Positions 33,290 to 45,465 of a stretch of DNA of 64,000 bases are shown one piece after another. The position numbers and the translations under genes are program-made. A model generated the notes under the pieces. That model saw only the letters and a program-made list of their open reading frames with translations. It searched no databases and was not told the origin of the DNA. Source of the stretch: Rhodosporidiobolus odoratus (lineage: Eukaryota; Basidiomycota; Microbotryomycetes; Sporidiobolales; Sporidiobolaceae); the NCBI GenBank assembly GCA_034387635.1, contig JAOANU010000008.1:372001-436000 (forward strand), given 5' to 3'. Numbering within the stretch: the first letter of the stretch is position 1; each line of letters opens with the position of its first letter.

Positions 33290-33946
33290 TTTCAGGTTAC
33301 TGCCGCTTCGCCCACCTACTCCATAAAGGCGTTGACTGCTGTTCGGCCTTTCGTGCGTCCTTTCCCTTCTATCAGCGCTTCAGTCAAGCTGACGGTGATT
33401 ATGCGACCAGGCCCCTCTTACTTTAGATCCCGCCACGGTCAGCCGCTTTCAGCAACCTTCATCGCCCTCCAACTCTCCCTCTCGCAACATCTGCATCGCC
33501 ATCTTCCCGTCATCTCCAAAAAGGTCGTCTCGACTCCTACCATCCTAATTTCGACTCTTGCTATTGCAGCTGCCGCTCAGCCGGTCCAGCTTGCCCACCC
33601 CTGCGCGACCTCGACTTCCACCTCTCCTGCCCGCAGCCCTCTCCCCGCCCTTCCTTGCACCAAAGCCACCCCAGCTCGCCAGACCAACCCCTTCCTCCCT
33701 GTTCCCGCTCCCAGCTTCACCTCCTCATTCCTGCAGCGAATCGAGGAAGACTCTCGCAAGGCCGACCTCCTCATGCTTCAGCTCGAAGCCGAGAGCGCTC
33801 AGCGCCAGGCTAAGCGGGCGCAGCAAGAGTTGACACTTCTCCCGTCCGCCTTTGTTGACGACTTGGACTCGGAATACGAGGACGCCGGCCTCAGCAGCAT
33901 GTTTGGGCGGCTTGAGCAGGTCCCCGCGCGCGTTCCGCAGTGGTGA
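33290..33946 (+). pseudogene. 5'-truncated paralogue of the 45.5-46.5 kb gene
   Basis: From about 33290 this region aligns by eye with the minus-strand gene at 45466-46475: matching exon (CCCACCTACTCC, ACTGCTGTTCGG), matching intron start GTGCGT with branch AAGCTGAC, then exon CAGCTTGCCCACCCCTGCGC, CTTGCACCAAAGCCACCCC and CTTCAGCTCGAAGCCGAGAG. The last exon is open: FLQRIEEDSRKADLLMLQLE, AESAQRQAKRAQQELTLLPS, AFVDDLDSEYEDAGLSSMFG, ending VPARVPQW before TGA. The 5' exons of the other copy (MPSFSSFIKLFRW) are missing, and no ATG with a proper leader is seen. It may still be transcribed. Function unknown; the encoded part is a Ser/Pro/Ala-rich linker followed by a helix. Confidence 0.5.
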
Positions 33947-34355
33947 GCAGCAGTAGGAGTCAGGGGGATGTGGCGCTGATTGAAGGGCGGATGCAGCGGT
34001 ATTCTTATTTTTCTTCTGTCTATATTATTGTTGTTCTCTTGCGCCTGTTAAGTGTTCAACTTCCGTTCTTCGTAATGTGACTCAGCTTTGGTTCAGTGTC
34101 TTATGCTTCTGTCAGGCTGCGACAGCTATCGATGGCCTGCAGCGAGAGGACAGGAGAACGAGACAGAAAAGCCCCCGTGAGTCCCTGCACCAAAATCCTA
34201 CATCGCCTTCGATCGCGGAAAGGCTGCTACTCTGTAGTGGAGGACAGGCAGCTTACAACCGATAGTGGACATGGTAACAAGCTTATGATTTCCCTTTTCT
34301 TTACCAACAACAACAAAACACCAGCGTATCTACAGTCGCCAGCGCCACTAATCCT
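33947..34355. other. Convergent intergenic region
   Basis: 409 bp between the relic and the SelO stop. T-rich stretch around 34006-34030 could be a 3' end region. No gene. Confidence 0.4.
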
Positions 34356-37346
34356 TTAGCTACTGCACGAGCACTGGAACCCGAGCAAAGTCTTGGGTCC
34401 CACCCCGGAAAGTCGCTGTCTCTCCTGCTCTTCTTTCGTTGGTCGAGTCCCGGCCTCCGTCTCCCCCTTTGCAATATCAACTTCGCCATACGGCTCGAAG
34501 GGGCGAGTCGCCATGTCGAGCACGCGCTCAAGCTGTTCGACTCCGGCATCGCTACCTTCGTCGTCGAATTTGCGGATCGTTTCCTCGAGCACCCACTGTC
34601 GGAGAGTAAAGCGAGGGTTGACAGCGTCCATCCGCTGACGCCTAGTCGCAATGGCTTCCTCGCCATCCTTCCGAAGACGCTCCGAGTAAGCATTGAACCA
34701 GGCGGTCCATTCCGTGCGGGCGTTTGAACTAGATGAAGAGGCAGAAGGCAGGAGGGTGTTGAGGAGATTTTGGAAAGAGGTGTCGGTGGTGGAGGTGAAC
34801 TGGGAGAGAAGGCGGAAGGAGTTGGTGAAGTCAAGCTCGTGGCCAGCGAGAAGGTCGAGGAAGTTGGAGAAGAGCTGGAAGTCGCCCTCGGCTGCGGTGG
34901 TGAAGCCGAATCGCTGCAGAAATAGATGGAAGTCAGACGAATGGTAATCACGTGTGACGACGGGCAACATATAGAAAAGTGAGCGTACCAGACGCATCAA
35001 TCGCACATACTCGTCCTTGAACGTGGCAATGAAGTCCGCCTTTACCTTCTCAAGCTCCGCCATTCCCTTCTCGCGCCAGGTCTTGCTCCAACCGGCCTCT
35101 TCAGCTCCTTCCGCCCACCCTTCGCTCGCCTCTACGACACCTTCCCCTTCAACCTGCTCGACGAGGTCGAGTTCGTGGCCAACGAGTTCTGCGATCGCAT
35201 CACCCAGTTTGTGGACGGCAAAGAGCATCATGGTCGGCTGATTCTGTGGTAGGTGGGACGGAAGAATGCGAGGGCGGGTCAGGATGAAGCAGCGGGTACC
35301 GGCCGGGATAAGCGGCTGGGCAAGGTAATGAGTGGCGACGAGGGAAGGAAGGGGTAACGAACAGCAAAGGAGTATCGCCCCATGTCATCGCTGTGGTTAC
35401 AAATATGTTGCGGGTCGAAGATGTCCATGAACTGTGAGTGGGGAGGAGGACAGATAGGGTATGTGGAGGTACAGTCAGCAAGGCGTGGTGTTTGATCCTG
35501 AGCTGCAGAGGAGGAGAGCCTTACTGCGTACGGTCCGTAGTCAATCGTAGCTCCGTTCACAGCGATGTTGTCGGTGTTCATGACGCCATGGCAGAACCTG
35601 CGGCCGGGCAAGGTGCTGAGTAAGCAAATGCCAATGTCTGAAAGTTGCACGAAAGGAAGAAAGACGAACCCGTAAGCCTGCCACCCTGCAACCGTCACAG
35701 CGTTCCGCCTGGCCACTTCCTTCAGTACACTCAACGACAGGCTACGCGCTCCGGTGGGCTTGGCTTCATTGAACCCGAAGACCTGACGGGCGACATAGGA
35801 GGAAACCTGGCGGAGACTTTCGTTTTCGTCGCGGGCGGCTTGGATCTCGAAGTTCTGCGGGTGCGAAAGTAGTCAGCATCACCAAATTGTGGGCAAGGCG
35901 CGAGGAGTATACTGTGGCGATAGCGGCGATAGCGGCGATATAAAGAAGTGTGTAGAGCCGCAGGAAGATTGTAAGATTCTGAAACGCACCCCGATACGGA
36001 TCCAGCTTCCGCCCACCCGCGTCACAATGGCGGCGTTCTCCATCTTCTCCCTTCGTACCTGCACTCCCGGAATGTGCACAAGGGCCAATGCTCGCGAGGT
36101 AGGAATACCCAGAGCCGCGACGGCTTCGGCACCTAGGTACTCTCGAATGGAGCTGCGAAGGACGGCGAGGCCGTCCGCGAAGCGTGAATAAGGGGTGCGA
36201 CCGGCGCCTTTGAGTTGCAGTTCAATGGCGCGGAAGCCGGTCTTTTCTGCCACTTCGGCTGTAGGTGGGGTCGAGACTGTGGAGAGGAGTCCATGAGCGC
36301 CGGCTAGCAAATCGCTGAGCAGGGACAACAGCTTACGGATGGAAATAGCTCTCCCGTCGCCTAGCTGACCCGCGAAAGACCCGAATTGATGACCTGGAGG
36401 TGGAAGGAAATCGAGTGCGGAGGCCGGGCGAGACACAAGAGGAAGAACACAAATCAGTGAGATAGACAGGCATCAGCACCTGGCGGTACGGGTAACAGAG
36501 GAAAGGAAATCGCGCACCCGCATAGCACAGCGACCAAGGTGCGAAGCCCTGCCCAGCGACCTCATCCGTCCCTTTGCCCTTCGCGTCAGCCTCCCTAGCC
36601 AGGACCGTCTTGCCCGCCACAACATCCACAAACTGCTGCCTGACTGCCCGTTCCTGTTCCGTTCCGGTCGCTTCTCCGACATCCAGATTCGGCAACCACT
36701 CCCTCAACAGGCTTTTCGACACGCTCAATAGTTTAGCCTGCGGAAACCGACTGCTTTCCCTCACTTCCGACGTGAACGCCGTCGGTGCTGCGCCACCGTT
36801 CTGCGAACCGAGAGCAGCATCCCAGACGGGTTTTGTCAAAGAGATCTCGAATTTGGCGAGTTGATTTTCGATCGAGGAGGCTTTGGCGGAACCGGTATTC
36901 TCGGTGTCTTCTTCGCGGATGTCGTACGGGAACTCGAGGGGGACTGCCAAGCGTAGAGTAGGAACAAGGTAAGCTACCGACGCGGGTGAAAGGCAGAAAA
37001 GCTGAGAAGAGGACGATGCCGGCGAAATTGGGTGAAAGGTGGAGCGCAGGGCATCGTGGGAAAGAGAGGACGTACGTGGACTGGTGTAGGTAAAGCAGCC
37101 TCCTCCCTTGATATGCCTACTCCTCCTCAGCATACTGGGCGGAACAGGATCCCCAGCCTTGAGCGCCACTGGCCCATTCTGCCCAAACGACTCCGGTGCA
37201 TCATACGCCGAGAGTTGTAGTAGGCTTGCTGGAGCAGGGAACAGCGGGTCGGGGGTGAGGTGATAGATGGGAGTGACGGGAGAGATTGGAAGTGAGAGGA
37301 TTGACGAGCGAGATTGGCTGGATGCGCTCGAAGCAGTAGATGCCAT
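34356..37346 (-). CDS. FMP40: SelO/YdiU-family protein AMPylase (cysteine form)
   Basis: Nine exons: 37346-37076, 36943-36518, 36393-36337, 36276-35990, 35854-35670, 35597-35525, 35431-35363, 35243-34989 and 34913-34356. Family motifs in order: [102 protein letters not shown] and [20 protein letters not shown]. SelO is a pseudokinase that transfers AMP to Ser/Thr/Tyr of mitochondrial proteins and is linked to oxidative-stress response. The C-terminus is CSCSS; the second Cys sits at the position of selenocysteine in animals. The ATG at 37346 is the only Met in frame; a short basic stretch upstream lacks an ATG. Intron at 35855-35989 has a 9-bp triplicated motif. Assignment is secure. Confidence 0.93.
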
Positions 37347-37489
37347 CCTACTGACTCTTGTACGAATGAGGCGTTGAGTAGCCACTTTGAAAACAATCGA
37401 GCAAAGCGACGAGTGCAAGAGATCGGCAAAGTGGCGGAGAGACGGCGACGTCGTTCCGGACCGAAAAGTTCCCTCGGCATTTCAAGTGT

Positions 37490-39628
37490 CTAAAGGTCAA
37501 AGTAGAGCACCTCTACCAACACTATCGCACTCGACACGGTGGACAGTACTAACAAGATGGGGAGCATCCACCTGGCAAACTCGACCTGAGTGATCCTAAT
37601 CCCCCTCTGCTGCAAAATCCTGACCCACAACAACCCGGCCAGGCTCGACGAAATGGTCCAACTCAACGCACCGACGTTGCTAGCCATTGCGAGGGAATAG
37701 ATGGCGCCTCTCAGGATTCGAGGGTCGGCGATCACGCGGGCCGAGGAGGAAAAGGTTGAGGAACGGATGATTTCGACCGCCAGGATGGTACCGCCGATGT
37801 TGGTGCCACAGATGGGACAGAGGACAAAAGCGGTGAAGTACCTGCGGCAGCGGATGAATGGTCGCAGTAATTGGCTGTCTCGCAGCGCGAAGTAAGGGAG
37901 AAAGGCAAGAGCGCACCCAACAAAGAAAACGCAGGCCGCAGGATTAACAGCAATCTTGACGAGCCATCCAGCGAAGATGTCCGTCCACCCTAGTGCTGTC
38001 AGACCGCGAGCCAGCACGAAGATCCCGCCAGCAAAGGGTAGAAGGGACAGGGGTAGGCGAGAGATGGTCGAGGTAGTAGTACGAAAGCGCTTGCAGAGCT
38101 TGTCGAGGAAGTAGGGTAGGGAGAGACGGCGGGTTACTGTGGGCTTGTGCGGCTGAACGGGTCGAGTTGGCGCTTGCAATTCGTGCTCCTCCTCCTTGGG
38201 GCTTGGCGGGTTGCGCTCGCTCCAGATGTCGCGGAGCAAAGCGAATATGCCTGCCGGTGCAGTGACCATCCACACCTCGACTTTGCCGCCTTCGACGAAG
38301 CTCGTTCCGACGAGGACTGCAAGCGTGATGAGCAAGAGCGAAGCGTGAAAGATTGCCCCTGAAGGGTCGACGAGCGCGGTCCGAGGGTCGACGTCAGGCG
38401 GAAGCAGAGATTTTGGGATATAGCGTTGTCGGTTCGATGTAGGGGCGGCGGAAGGACGAGTCGATGGGCGGAAGAAGGTGAACATGGAGAGCAGAAGAGG
38501 ATAGGCGACGACGGCGCTGGTGAAAGAGGTGTTAGAGCCGTGACGGACGGTGGCTTTTGATCACAAGAGCATGGAGCAAGCAAGCGTACGAGGCAACTGT
38601 CGGAAGAATAGTCCAAGCAGTAAACCCTGTGAGGAAGTTGAGTTGCCAAGCCTGTATGAATGAGGGCTCAGCCAGCGTCAGACGAAGAAAATTAAAGCGA
38701 ACGTACGCCGGCGATGAGTACGTTCGTCGGGTTACTCGAGACTAGAGCTGCGCTGACCAGGTTGGCTGCCACGAACTGACTGATGGTGAAAGCCTCGGGA
38801 GAGGTGATGCCGGTCGCCCTTGTAAAGTACGACAGGAAGGCGGTGCCGCTGAGCACGATCGGATCGTTTCCGACTAGCAAGCCGAATGAAGTCCAGAAGA
38901 TGTAGAGAATGGAGAAAAGCTTGAGGCCCGAGGCGGTCTTGTCGGCAGATGGCGGCGAGTTGGGGGGTGCTCGAGCAGACTTCTGCGAGATGTAGAAGGC
39001 GAGAGCTCGGAGACCGCCAGTAGAGTCGAGGGCGGTGGAGACATAGGCCTAGGTACGGGGCAAGGCATTGTCAGGCGTGCTGGTGAAGGGGACTGGAGGG
39101 GGAAAGCGACTAACGAGGGCGATGAAAAGCACCAAGACATCGTACGGGCGCACTCCATGTTCTCCGACTATACCATTCCGTACTACTGAGCCGTCAATCA
39201 CCGTTGTTGCGAGCAAGAATATACAGCCTACTACGGGCGCCGTGCGCAGGTCGAGAGGCAGGAAAATCCGCTTCTTCGGTAATGCCGATGCCGGTTGGGT
39301 CAGCTGAGATGTCGAAGCCGATGCGCTCAGAGCTGGAGTAGTAGCTGATTTGGGAGAGGCGGGTGCGGTATATGTAGGGGTCGACGAGGAGAGAGGTGAA
39401 GGTGGTTGGTCGAGCAGACGTAGCTTGACGGCGCAGCGAAGGATGAACTGGCTGAGTGTGTAGGGCAGCGGTATGGACACGCCACGCACGACTAGGCCCA
39501 CTGCAGCAGAAGTCGAGGTCAGCTATGATGGCATCTCCGGATGAGGAGCGTTCAGAGAAGGTAGACTGACTAACGCAGGCATAGGTGACAAGTCCTACCC
39601 AGCTACGAGCGGTGAGCTCGGCGACCAT
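37490..39628 (-). CDS. ArsB/NhaD/citrate-type anion permease (IT superfamily)
   Basis: Exons on minus: 39628-39571, 39500-39115, 39048-38707, 38651-38590 and 38516-37490. The last probably also contains an in-frame 75-nt intron (about 37845-37919, donor GTGCGC, acceptor CCGCAG). The protein is polytopic: GVSIPLPYTLSQFILRCAV, APVVGCIFLLATTVIDGSVV, RPYDVLVLFIALAYVSTALD, STGGLRALAFYISQKS, TSFGLLVGNDPIVLSGTAF, NLVSAALVSSNPTNVLIAGA, AVVAYPLLLSMFTFF and CPICGTNIGGTILAVEIIRS. The STALD-STGG, NDPIVL.GTAF, SSNPTN and GTNIGG patterns are those of arsenite/citrate-type ion transporters with two repeated halves. Substrate (arsenite, silicate, dicarboxylate) is not inferable. The same frame extends upstream to ATG 39733, only 14 nt after the TRAPPC12 stop; I prefer 39628 because of its ACCATGG context and CT-rich leader. 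Confidence 0.75.
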
Positions 39629-39747
39629 GGTATTATCGAGCACAACGAAAGCAAACGAGCATGGAGAGAAAAGAACGACGGAGGACTCCGCGAAACCGAA
39701 TCTCCGAAACTGCAATCTGATCGACAGCATCATGATTGCATGATCGT

Positions 39748-41597
39748 TCACAGCGCAAGCTTGAACGCCCCAGCTTCTACACCCTGTGCACCAAATTCGG
39801 CTGCAGACCGTAAAATCTGAACTTTATGCACTCCCGCCTGTTCGCTCCTCAACTCGTGCAGTGTCGCCAGGTTGAACAGTATCGTTTCGTTGTTGTAAGC
39901 GAGCGATGGGTGCGATGAGAGAAGACTTGTAAGAAGGGCAATAGCCTGTAGAAAGAAGAGGGGTCAACCTGAGTTTGGGTGTCGAAACGTAGGAAGCAAG
40001 TACTTCGTCAAGTTTGCCGGTGTACAGCATGACAACGGCCAGGTTGTTACTCGCCTGCAAAGACGGAAGAGTCAGAATGTATTGCGCCCTGCAAAGGCCT
40101 CGTGTAGCCGACTTCGACGTCTTGCGGCTCTTCCCTGACGAGCTTCCTCAGGTCCGCCTCTGCCTTTCCCCAGCTACCCTGTGCAACAAGCTCAAGCACA
40201 GCAGCTCCTTGGTTGTTTCGTTGGCCATCGACAGCAGACACGTGTGTCGCAAGGCCCATCAGGTCACCGGTGGAGAAATGGAGGCGAGAAAGGGCAAGAT
40301 GGAGGGAAGGGCTAGGGGTCGCGGCGCCGAGAAGCGTTGCGGCAGAAGCAGGAGCCTACAGTAACCAAAGCAAAGTGTCAGTCAAAGCAACAGTGGAGAA
40401 TCGGCTGGAAATCTGCAGATTTACCTTGATCTCCTTGAGCAGCTCCGTAAGCAGTTCGCCTACGTGCTCGGTTCGCGGTCGCCATATCTCAGCGTCCATA
40501 TTGCCTAGCCTTCTAGCGATCCACAGCTCCTCCTTCGACGCCTTCAGAAGCGACGACAGCGACTCGATTGCCCTACGAGGGTGGCCTTGCAGTCCTGGTA
40601 AGGAGGCGGCGAGAACGTGCAGGTCGAAGGGAACAGCGGGATGGAAGCGCGGTGTCGCTGGAGGAAGATCGGACGACGTCGTCGCGAAGCAGCTTGAGGA
40701 AGGAAGGAGCGCAAGGAGGGCGGCGACTTCCGAGGCTAGTTGCGAGACTAGGCGCATGCGAAGCAAGGAATGCAAGCGCAGGAGCCAGTGCTGTCAGGGC
40801 GAATAGTCAGTCGCTTTGGCAGAATCAGTTCCTCGAGACGTGTTGTTGTACGTACGGCAAGAATATAGGCAGTTTGCTCTGGAGGGGCCTGCGTGATAGC
40901 GTTGTACGCATACCGAGCTGTTCCACGCCAATTTCGGCCGGCCTGTAGGGTCGACTGTGTTAGCCAGTGACATGGACGGAGGGAACGCAGCTCACTATCA
41001 GCCCTTCAAGAGTCTGCCCTTGCCAATTGCCACTCAAGTCCCGTGACGGACGCTGCTCGGGCGAAAGGTACTTTTCGAGTAGAACAGAAACAGCGTCGGA
41101 CTGCAGCAGAGCTCGGGGTGAGCCACCACTGTACAGGACGGACCGAATATGCATACCTCTGGTAGCCGCGTGAACAGTTCCCGAGCCGTCAGTCCTTCGA
41201 TGAACTGCTCGTTGCCCTTTTCTTCCGGAACAGAGCTGGTAGCCTCGACCGTTGTTATGGCACCGAGGGTACCGGCAGCCGGCGGGGGAGGTCGACTAGC
41301 GAAAGCAGCTTCACCCTGTAGCTGTGCGAGCGATTCGGAAAGGGAGAGACGAGGTTGATCGGTTATTGACGGTAAGGGCGAACTCGAGGGAGAGGAGGTG
41401 AATGCGGTCGGGACAGAGGTATCTGCTGAGGGTGTTTGTGACTGATGTAGAGCCGAGTTCGAAGCGCCCGTCAGTGGCGAAGGCGTGTCCAGCGGCTGAG
41501 TGCGCGGGATGGGGTTGAGTGGGAGAGTGGGAGGAGAAGTGACGCCGTCGATCTCTTCTATCTGGCTGGAAATGGGTGCGAGTGCACTGGTGTCCAT
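39748..41597 (-). CDS. TRAPPC12: TRAPP complex subunit 12 (TRAPPC12) homologue
   Basis: Seven exons: 41597-41157, 41100-40996, 40942-40856, 40790-40425, 40355-40113, 40054-40004 and 39945-39748. The N-terminal exon is disordered (MDTSALAPISSQIEEIDGVT). The rest is helical TPR-like: SDAVSVLLEKYLSPEQRPSR, NWRGTARYAYNAITQAPPEQ, TAYILAHWLLRLHSLLRMRL, GHPRRAIESLSSLLKASKEE and ASNNLAVVMLYTGKLDEAIA. The C-terminus YNNETILFNLATLHELRSEQ then FGAQGVEAGAFKLAL matches the end of human TRAPPC12 (FNLCTMYELESS...QCLKLA). TRAPPC12 belongs to TRAPPIII, which acts in ER-Golgi traffic and autophagy, and is lost from budding yeast but kept in filamentous and basidiomycete fungi. It shares a 261-bp divergent promoter with the RTC4-domain gene. 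Confidence 0.85.
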
Positions 41598-41858
41598 CTA
41601 TGCGAGTGTTCTAAGGGTCCCAGTCAGTCACAGTGATGGTTGTTGGTGAGTTTAGATTGTTGTCTCGTCAACAACTCTTTCTTCATCTTGATCAACTTGC
41701 TCCTCTTCTACACGCGTCTGACGACTCACCAAAAGCTCCGCGACAGTAAAGCGATCCATAGCCACTGCCTGCAGACGCGCACCTCTACCTACGCGTCGTC
41801 TTTCACGTTTCCTAACTCCCCCTCTGCCGACTGCTTTGTTCGCCAACTCGCGTCGACC
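41598..41858. promoter_or_regulatory. Shared divergent promoter, TRAPPC12 / RTC4-domain gene
   Basis: 261 bp between the two ATGs. The plus side ends in CT-rich leader sequence and GTCGACCATG. No specific factor site recognised. Confidence 0.45.
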
Positions 41859-44800
41859 ATGCACCGTCCACGCCAACAGAACTCTCACCGACCACCTCCA
41901 AAAGAGCCGACATACTACATGCCCCTTGACCAACGCTCCGAAACCTTCGGCCAGCCCATCGCAGTGCCAACTGCAAACGGCCGCTCCCAATCTGACCGTC
42001 ACTACCCGAACCCCAGCCCCGTAGGAACTGGATACGTACCACCGAGATCCAACTACAACAACAATCCAGCGCGAGGTGTCTTCGGGCAACCGAAACAGGA
42101 CAGCGACGGATGGACTAGGTCGGGCTCGATGGGTAGCAGGGAATATGGGCGGGGAGGTACTGGCTTCAACAGCCATGTCTCGCAACTGGCCGACGATTAC
42201 GGCGAAAGCTATGGTGTAGGGTACGGTGGCGGGGCGAGTTACCGTTCGACTGCAGGCGCTGGTGCGAACGTCAACAAGTACAAGCAGAAAGCCCTCGAGC
42301 GTGACCGCCAGGCATCTCAAGCCGTCCACTCTGCCAGCTTTCACGCCGGGCCGAGCACGATCCGCAACGTCCCGAGCCCTCGAACCAAGGCGGAACGACA
42401 ACGGAGAGAGCGACTGGAGGAAGAGGCGAACGATGCCGATGCTGTTGCTCGACGGGCGGAGGAGCGCAGGCGGGAGGCTGCGGAAAAGGCCAGGGCTGCA
42501 GCGGAGGCCAGAGCCAATGCCTCGAACGCCTCGAACGCCTCGAACGCTCCCCGCAAGAACACCTTGAGTGTATTCCATCAACTGGAAAAGCAGCGATCCG
42601 CATCCACCTCTTCCGCAAAAATCGACGCCACCGGCGTATCTCGCAAGGACGCTAGGGACGCAAAAGGCAGTCGCGATGACAGAGAAAAGGGGAAGGGCAA
42701 GGGCAAGGCGAAGGAGGCGGGGGAGGGAGTGCAGAGGGAGAAGTCGGGCAAAACTTCGTACCTCGAGTAAGTTTCCCTTCGTCCCTTTGCCGCATATTTG
42801 GGACTCATCGCTTCGTCGCCATGTCTTGCTCCTCAGCCAATCACCCGAACCTTCCTCGCCGGTCAAGTCATCGAAGAAGCGCGCTGACAAGGGGATCTTC
42901 AGAGAGATGCGCGCTGGCGGTGAAGGCTTCAATACTGCCAGTCGTCCTTCTACCCCTGAACCATCAAGCCGGAAGCGCAATCTCATAGAGCTGGGCTATC
43001 ACAGGCAAGCCGTTGTTCTTGCGTCTACATGCTTGCACCCTGACTGACTCGCTTGGACCGTTATAGCTCGCCTGAAAAGGGCGACCATTCCGCTCGCAAG
43101 AAGAAGAAGCGGGATCACCACCCGAGCGGCTTAGTCTCGGCGCCCTCTTCCCCGGCGGCTCAGAAGGGATTCTCGCCAGTCGTCTCGCTTGCCGACCAGT
43201 TTCGCGCGATGCAGGGCGCGCAGGAGGAAGCGGAAGGGCTCGATGAGGCGGAGGAAGAGGACGCGGCAAACTCGGACGAAGAGGATGAGCTGCTGAGAGA
43301 ACGTGCGCACTCCTTCCCCTGTACAGTTTACGATTGTCTGACTGACGTCCAGTTGCGATGAATAGGTCCCGCCATCGACTACACCAAACTTTGCCCCTTC
43401 TGCAACGGCGACCTTCCCGACGAGCCTTCAGCCAAGCTCCTCGAGCTCAAGGAGTACCTGATCAGTCGTCCGCACGCCGAGTCTATCCCGACGTTCCGCA
43501 ACCCGCTCGCCGTTAGGCTTCCCGTCGCCGAGGTGGCCACCTTCTGCAAATTGCACCGCGACGAGCAGGAGGTCATACCAGAGGGACTCGCCGCTGGATG
43601 GCCACGGACCATCGACTTTGAGAAGCTGCCAAGGTACGTTGTCTTGTTGCATACTTTCCTCGTCACAAGGCTGACAGCCCTTCTTATCAATGCAGGCGTA
43701 TCGAGAAGCAGAGTGCACCCTACCTCCTGGGCATCATCCTCGGCACGACTCCCAGTGCCTACCTCGACGAAGCGAAGCAGGAATGGTCGGGAAAGGGCAA
43801 GAAGATGCGAAATGTCATGGCGGAATGGTCGTCTTTCGAGGTGGAACAACCCGGCTAGTGAGTTCCATGTCTCCCGATTCGGTCTTGCTGTGGCTGACTC
43901 GAGCACTCTCGCAGCTACGGTCCTCGGGGCTTCGAAGTCATGGCGAAATTTCTCCATTTCTACTACACCGACACCATGCCTCTCCTCACCCCGACCCGAA
44001 CCACCCCCCTCGACGTCGACGCCTTCGTCCGCCGCGTTCTCGTCCCCGAATGCGCCATTTCTCTCGTCCAGCTCGACCTCGGACTCAGCACCCGAGACGA
44101 TGCCGCCAACGTCGTCGCTCAGAGTCGGAAATATGGCCAAGCCTTATTTGATGCGGTCGATGATGACGAGCGCCGAGAGAGCGCGGACGCGAGAAAGGCG
44201 CAAATGCGGGCGGAGAAGAAGGAGGAGAAGCGGAGGAGGAAGGAAGAGGCCGAAGCGGAGGCGTTGATTGAGGTCGAGGAGGAGGAAGAGGCGGAGGAGG
44301 AAGGGAAGAACTCGCCACAACCGGTGGCGCCGAAGCCTGCGGCTCGGAAACCGAAGGCAGTGGTAGACGCCGAGAAGGAAAGGGCAGAGCAGGCGAAGGC
44401 TGCTACGGCAAAAGGAGAAGAAGGCAGCAGCAAGGGGAAGAAGCGGGAGAAGGAGGGGTCGAAGAAAGATAACACCCGTTCAGCTCCTTCCATCGCCAGC
44501 TCAGCCACCAGCCGCACATCCAAGTCCACCGCGCTCACTATCCCTTCCGACGAATCAGACTCGGACATCGAAATCACCACGTCGACAAAGTCGCTCAAGA
44601 AGAGCTCACAAGCCGGCCACTCGAAACCGACCAAAACCTCTTTGTCTCCCTCTTCCTCAATCTCCAAAGCAAAGTCGAAACCATCTTCCGCTGGTCCTTC
44701 GGGCACGCCATCTCTTTTCAGCATGTGGGGCAAGGAGAATCGTCAAGTCGCCGACTCGACCGTTTCTTCCGCCGTCGAGCTCAGCTCGGAAGACGAAGTT

Positions 44801-44980
44801 CTCGACGCGCCGGACATCAAGACCAACTTCCGCAAATCGAACAAGGCGTCGGACCAGAAAGGAAAACGGGAGAAGAAGGAGCAGCAGAAGAAGAAGAGGG
44901 CGAAGGAAGCAGAAAAGAAGAAGAAGAACAAGAGGTCTGGGGTCGTCGAGTCTTCCTCGTCGGATGACGACTCGGATTGA
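41859..44980 (+). CDS. RTC4-domain protein with long disordered tails
   Basis: Six exons: 41859-42766, 42837-43004, 43067-43302, 43366-43633, 43696-43857 and 43915-44980. The N-terminal 300 residues are Gly/Tyr/Arg-rich, then a coiled coil (AERQRRERLEEEANDADAVA, AEKARAAAEARA) and an NAS triplet repeat. The centre has LCPFCNGDLPDEPS (a CxxC knuckle), LEVAEVATFCKLHRDE-like helix, and YYGPRGFEVMAKFLHFYYTD, LDVDAFVRRVLVPECAISLV with SRKYGQALFDAVDD, the RTC4 (restriction of telomere capping 4) domain. The C-terminal 300 residues are Lys/Glu/Ser-rich with repeated acidic patches. Intron 2 (43005-43066) is GC-AG with donor AG|GCAAGC. RTC4 domains occur in fungal nuclear proteins of poorly known role; yeast Rtc4 affects telomere capping. 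The domain call is good; cellular role is inference. Confidence 0.8.
42511..42548 (+). repeat. 12-bp tandem repeat coding for Asn-Ala-Ser units
   Basis: About three copies of a unit like GCCTCGAACGCC in frame inside the RTC4-domain gene, giving NASNASNA. In-frame expansion is likely polymorphic. Confidence 0.8.
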
Positions 44981-45465
44981 GTCAAGCAGGTGGTCAGGGA
45001 AGGGAGGTCTACCCGTAACGTACATAGCGCTCTTGTTGCAGCAGGGCTGCCATCTTGTTGTCATGCTACCCGCGCCTTCGCATTCACGTCACGCTCGCAC
45101 ACGTTGCAGCTGCCTCTTCCTCCGGTTCTGTCTGTCGAAGACGAAGGCCTGGTGCCTCGAGGACCCGAGAGGGGTCGGCGGACAAGAGGTGGGTCAGGGT
45201 GTCGAGAGCTCGACTCATTATTACCTGTTCTTGCTGTCTTCCGCTTCCCGCAGACAAGACAGAGCGATTGATCAAGGCAGTTTCGAGTTACTGAGTCGGG
45301 TACCAGGCGCTCCAGGCATCTACATTAGGCTGATCATGAGGTCAAAACGGAAACAAAGGTACGAAGAACAAAATGCAAAGACTGACAACAACATGGAAAG
45401 TGATACGAGAGCGATAAAGATACCGACGGCCACCTTCTCCGGCTTGGCAGCTGCTCATCCACCGC
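44981..45465. other. Convergent intergenic region
   Basis: 485 bp between the RTC4-domain stop and the stop of the damaged paralogue. No feature recognised. Confidence 0.4.

Noticed and set aside
35915..35942. Triplicated 9-bp motif (TAGCGGCGA-like) as a CRISPR-like array
   Set aside because: Units are adjacent with no spacers and lie inside a SelO intron; a simple tandem repeat.
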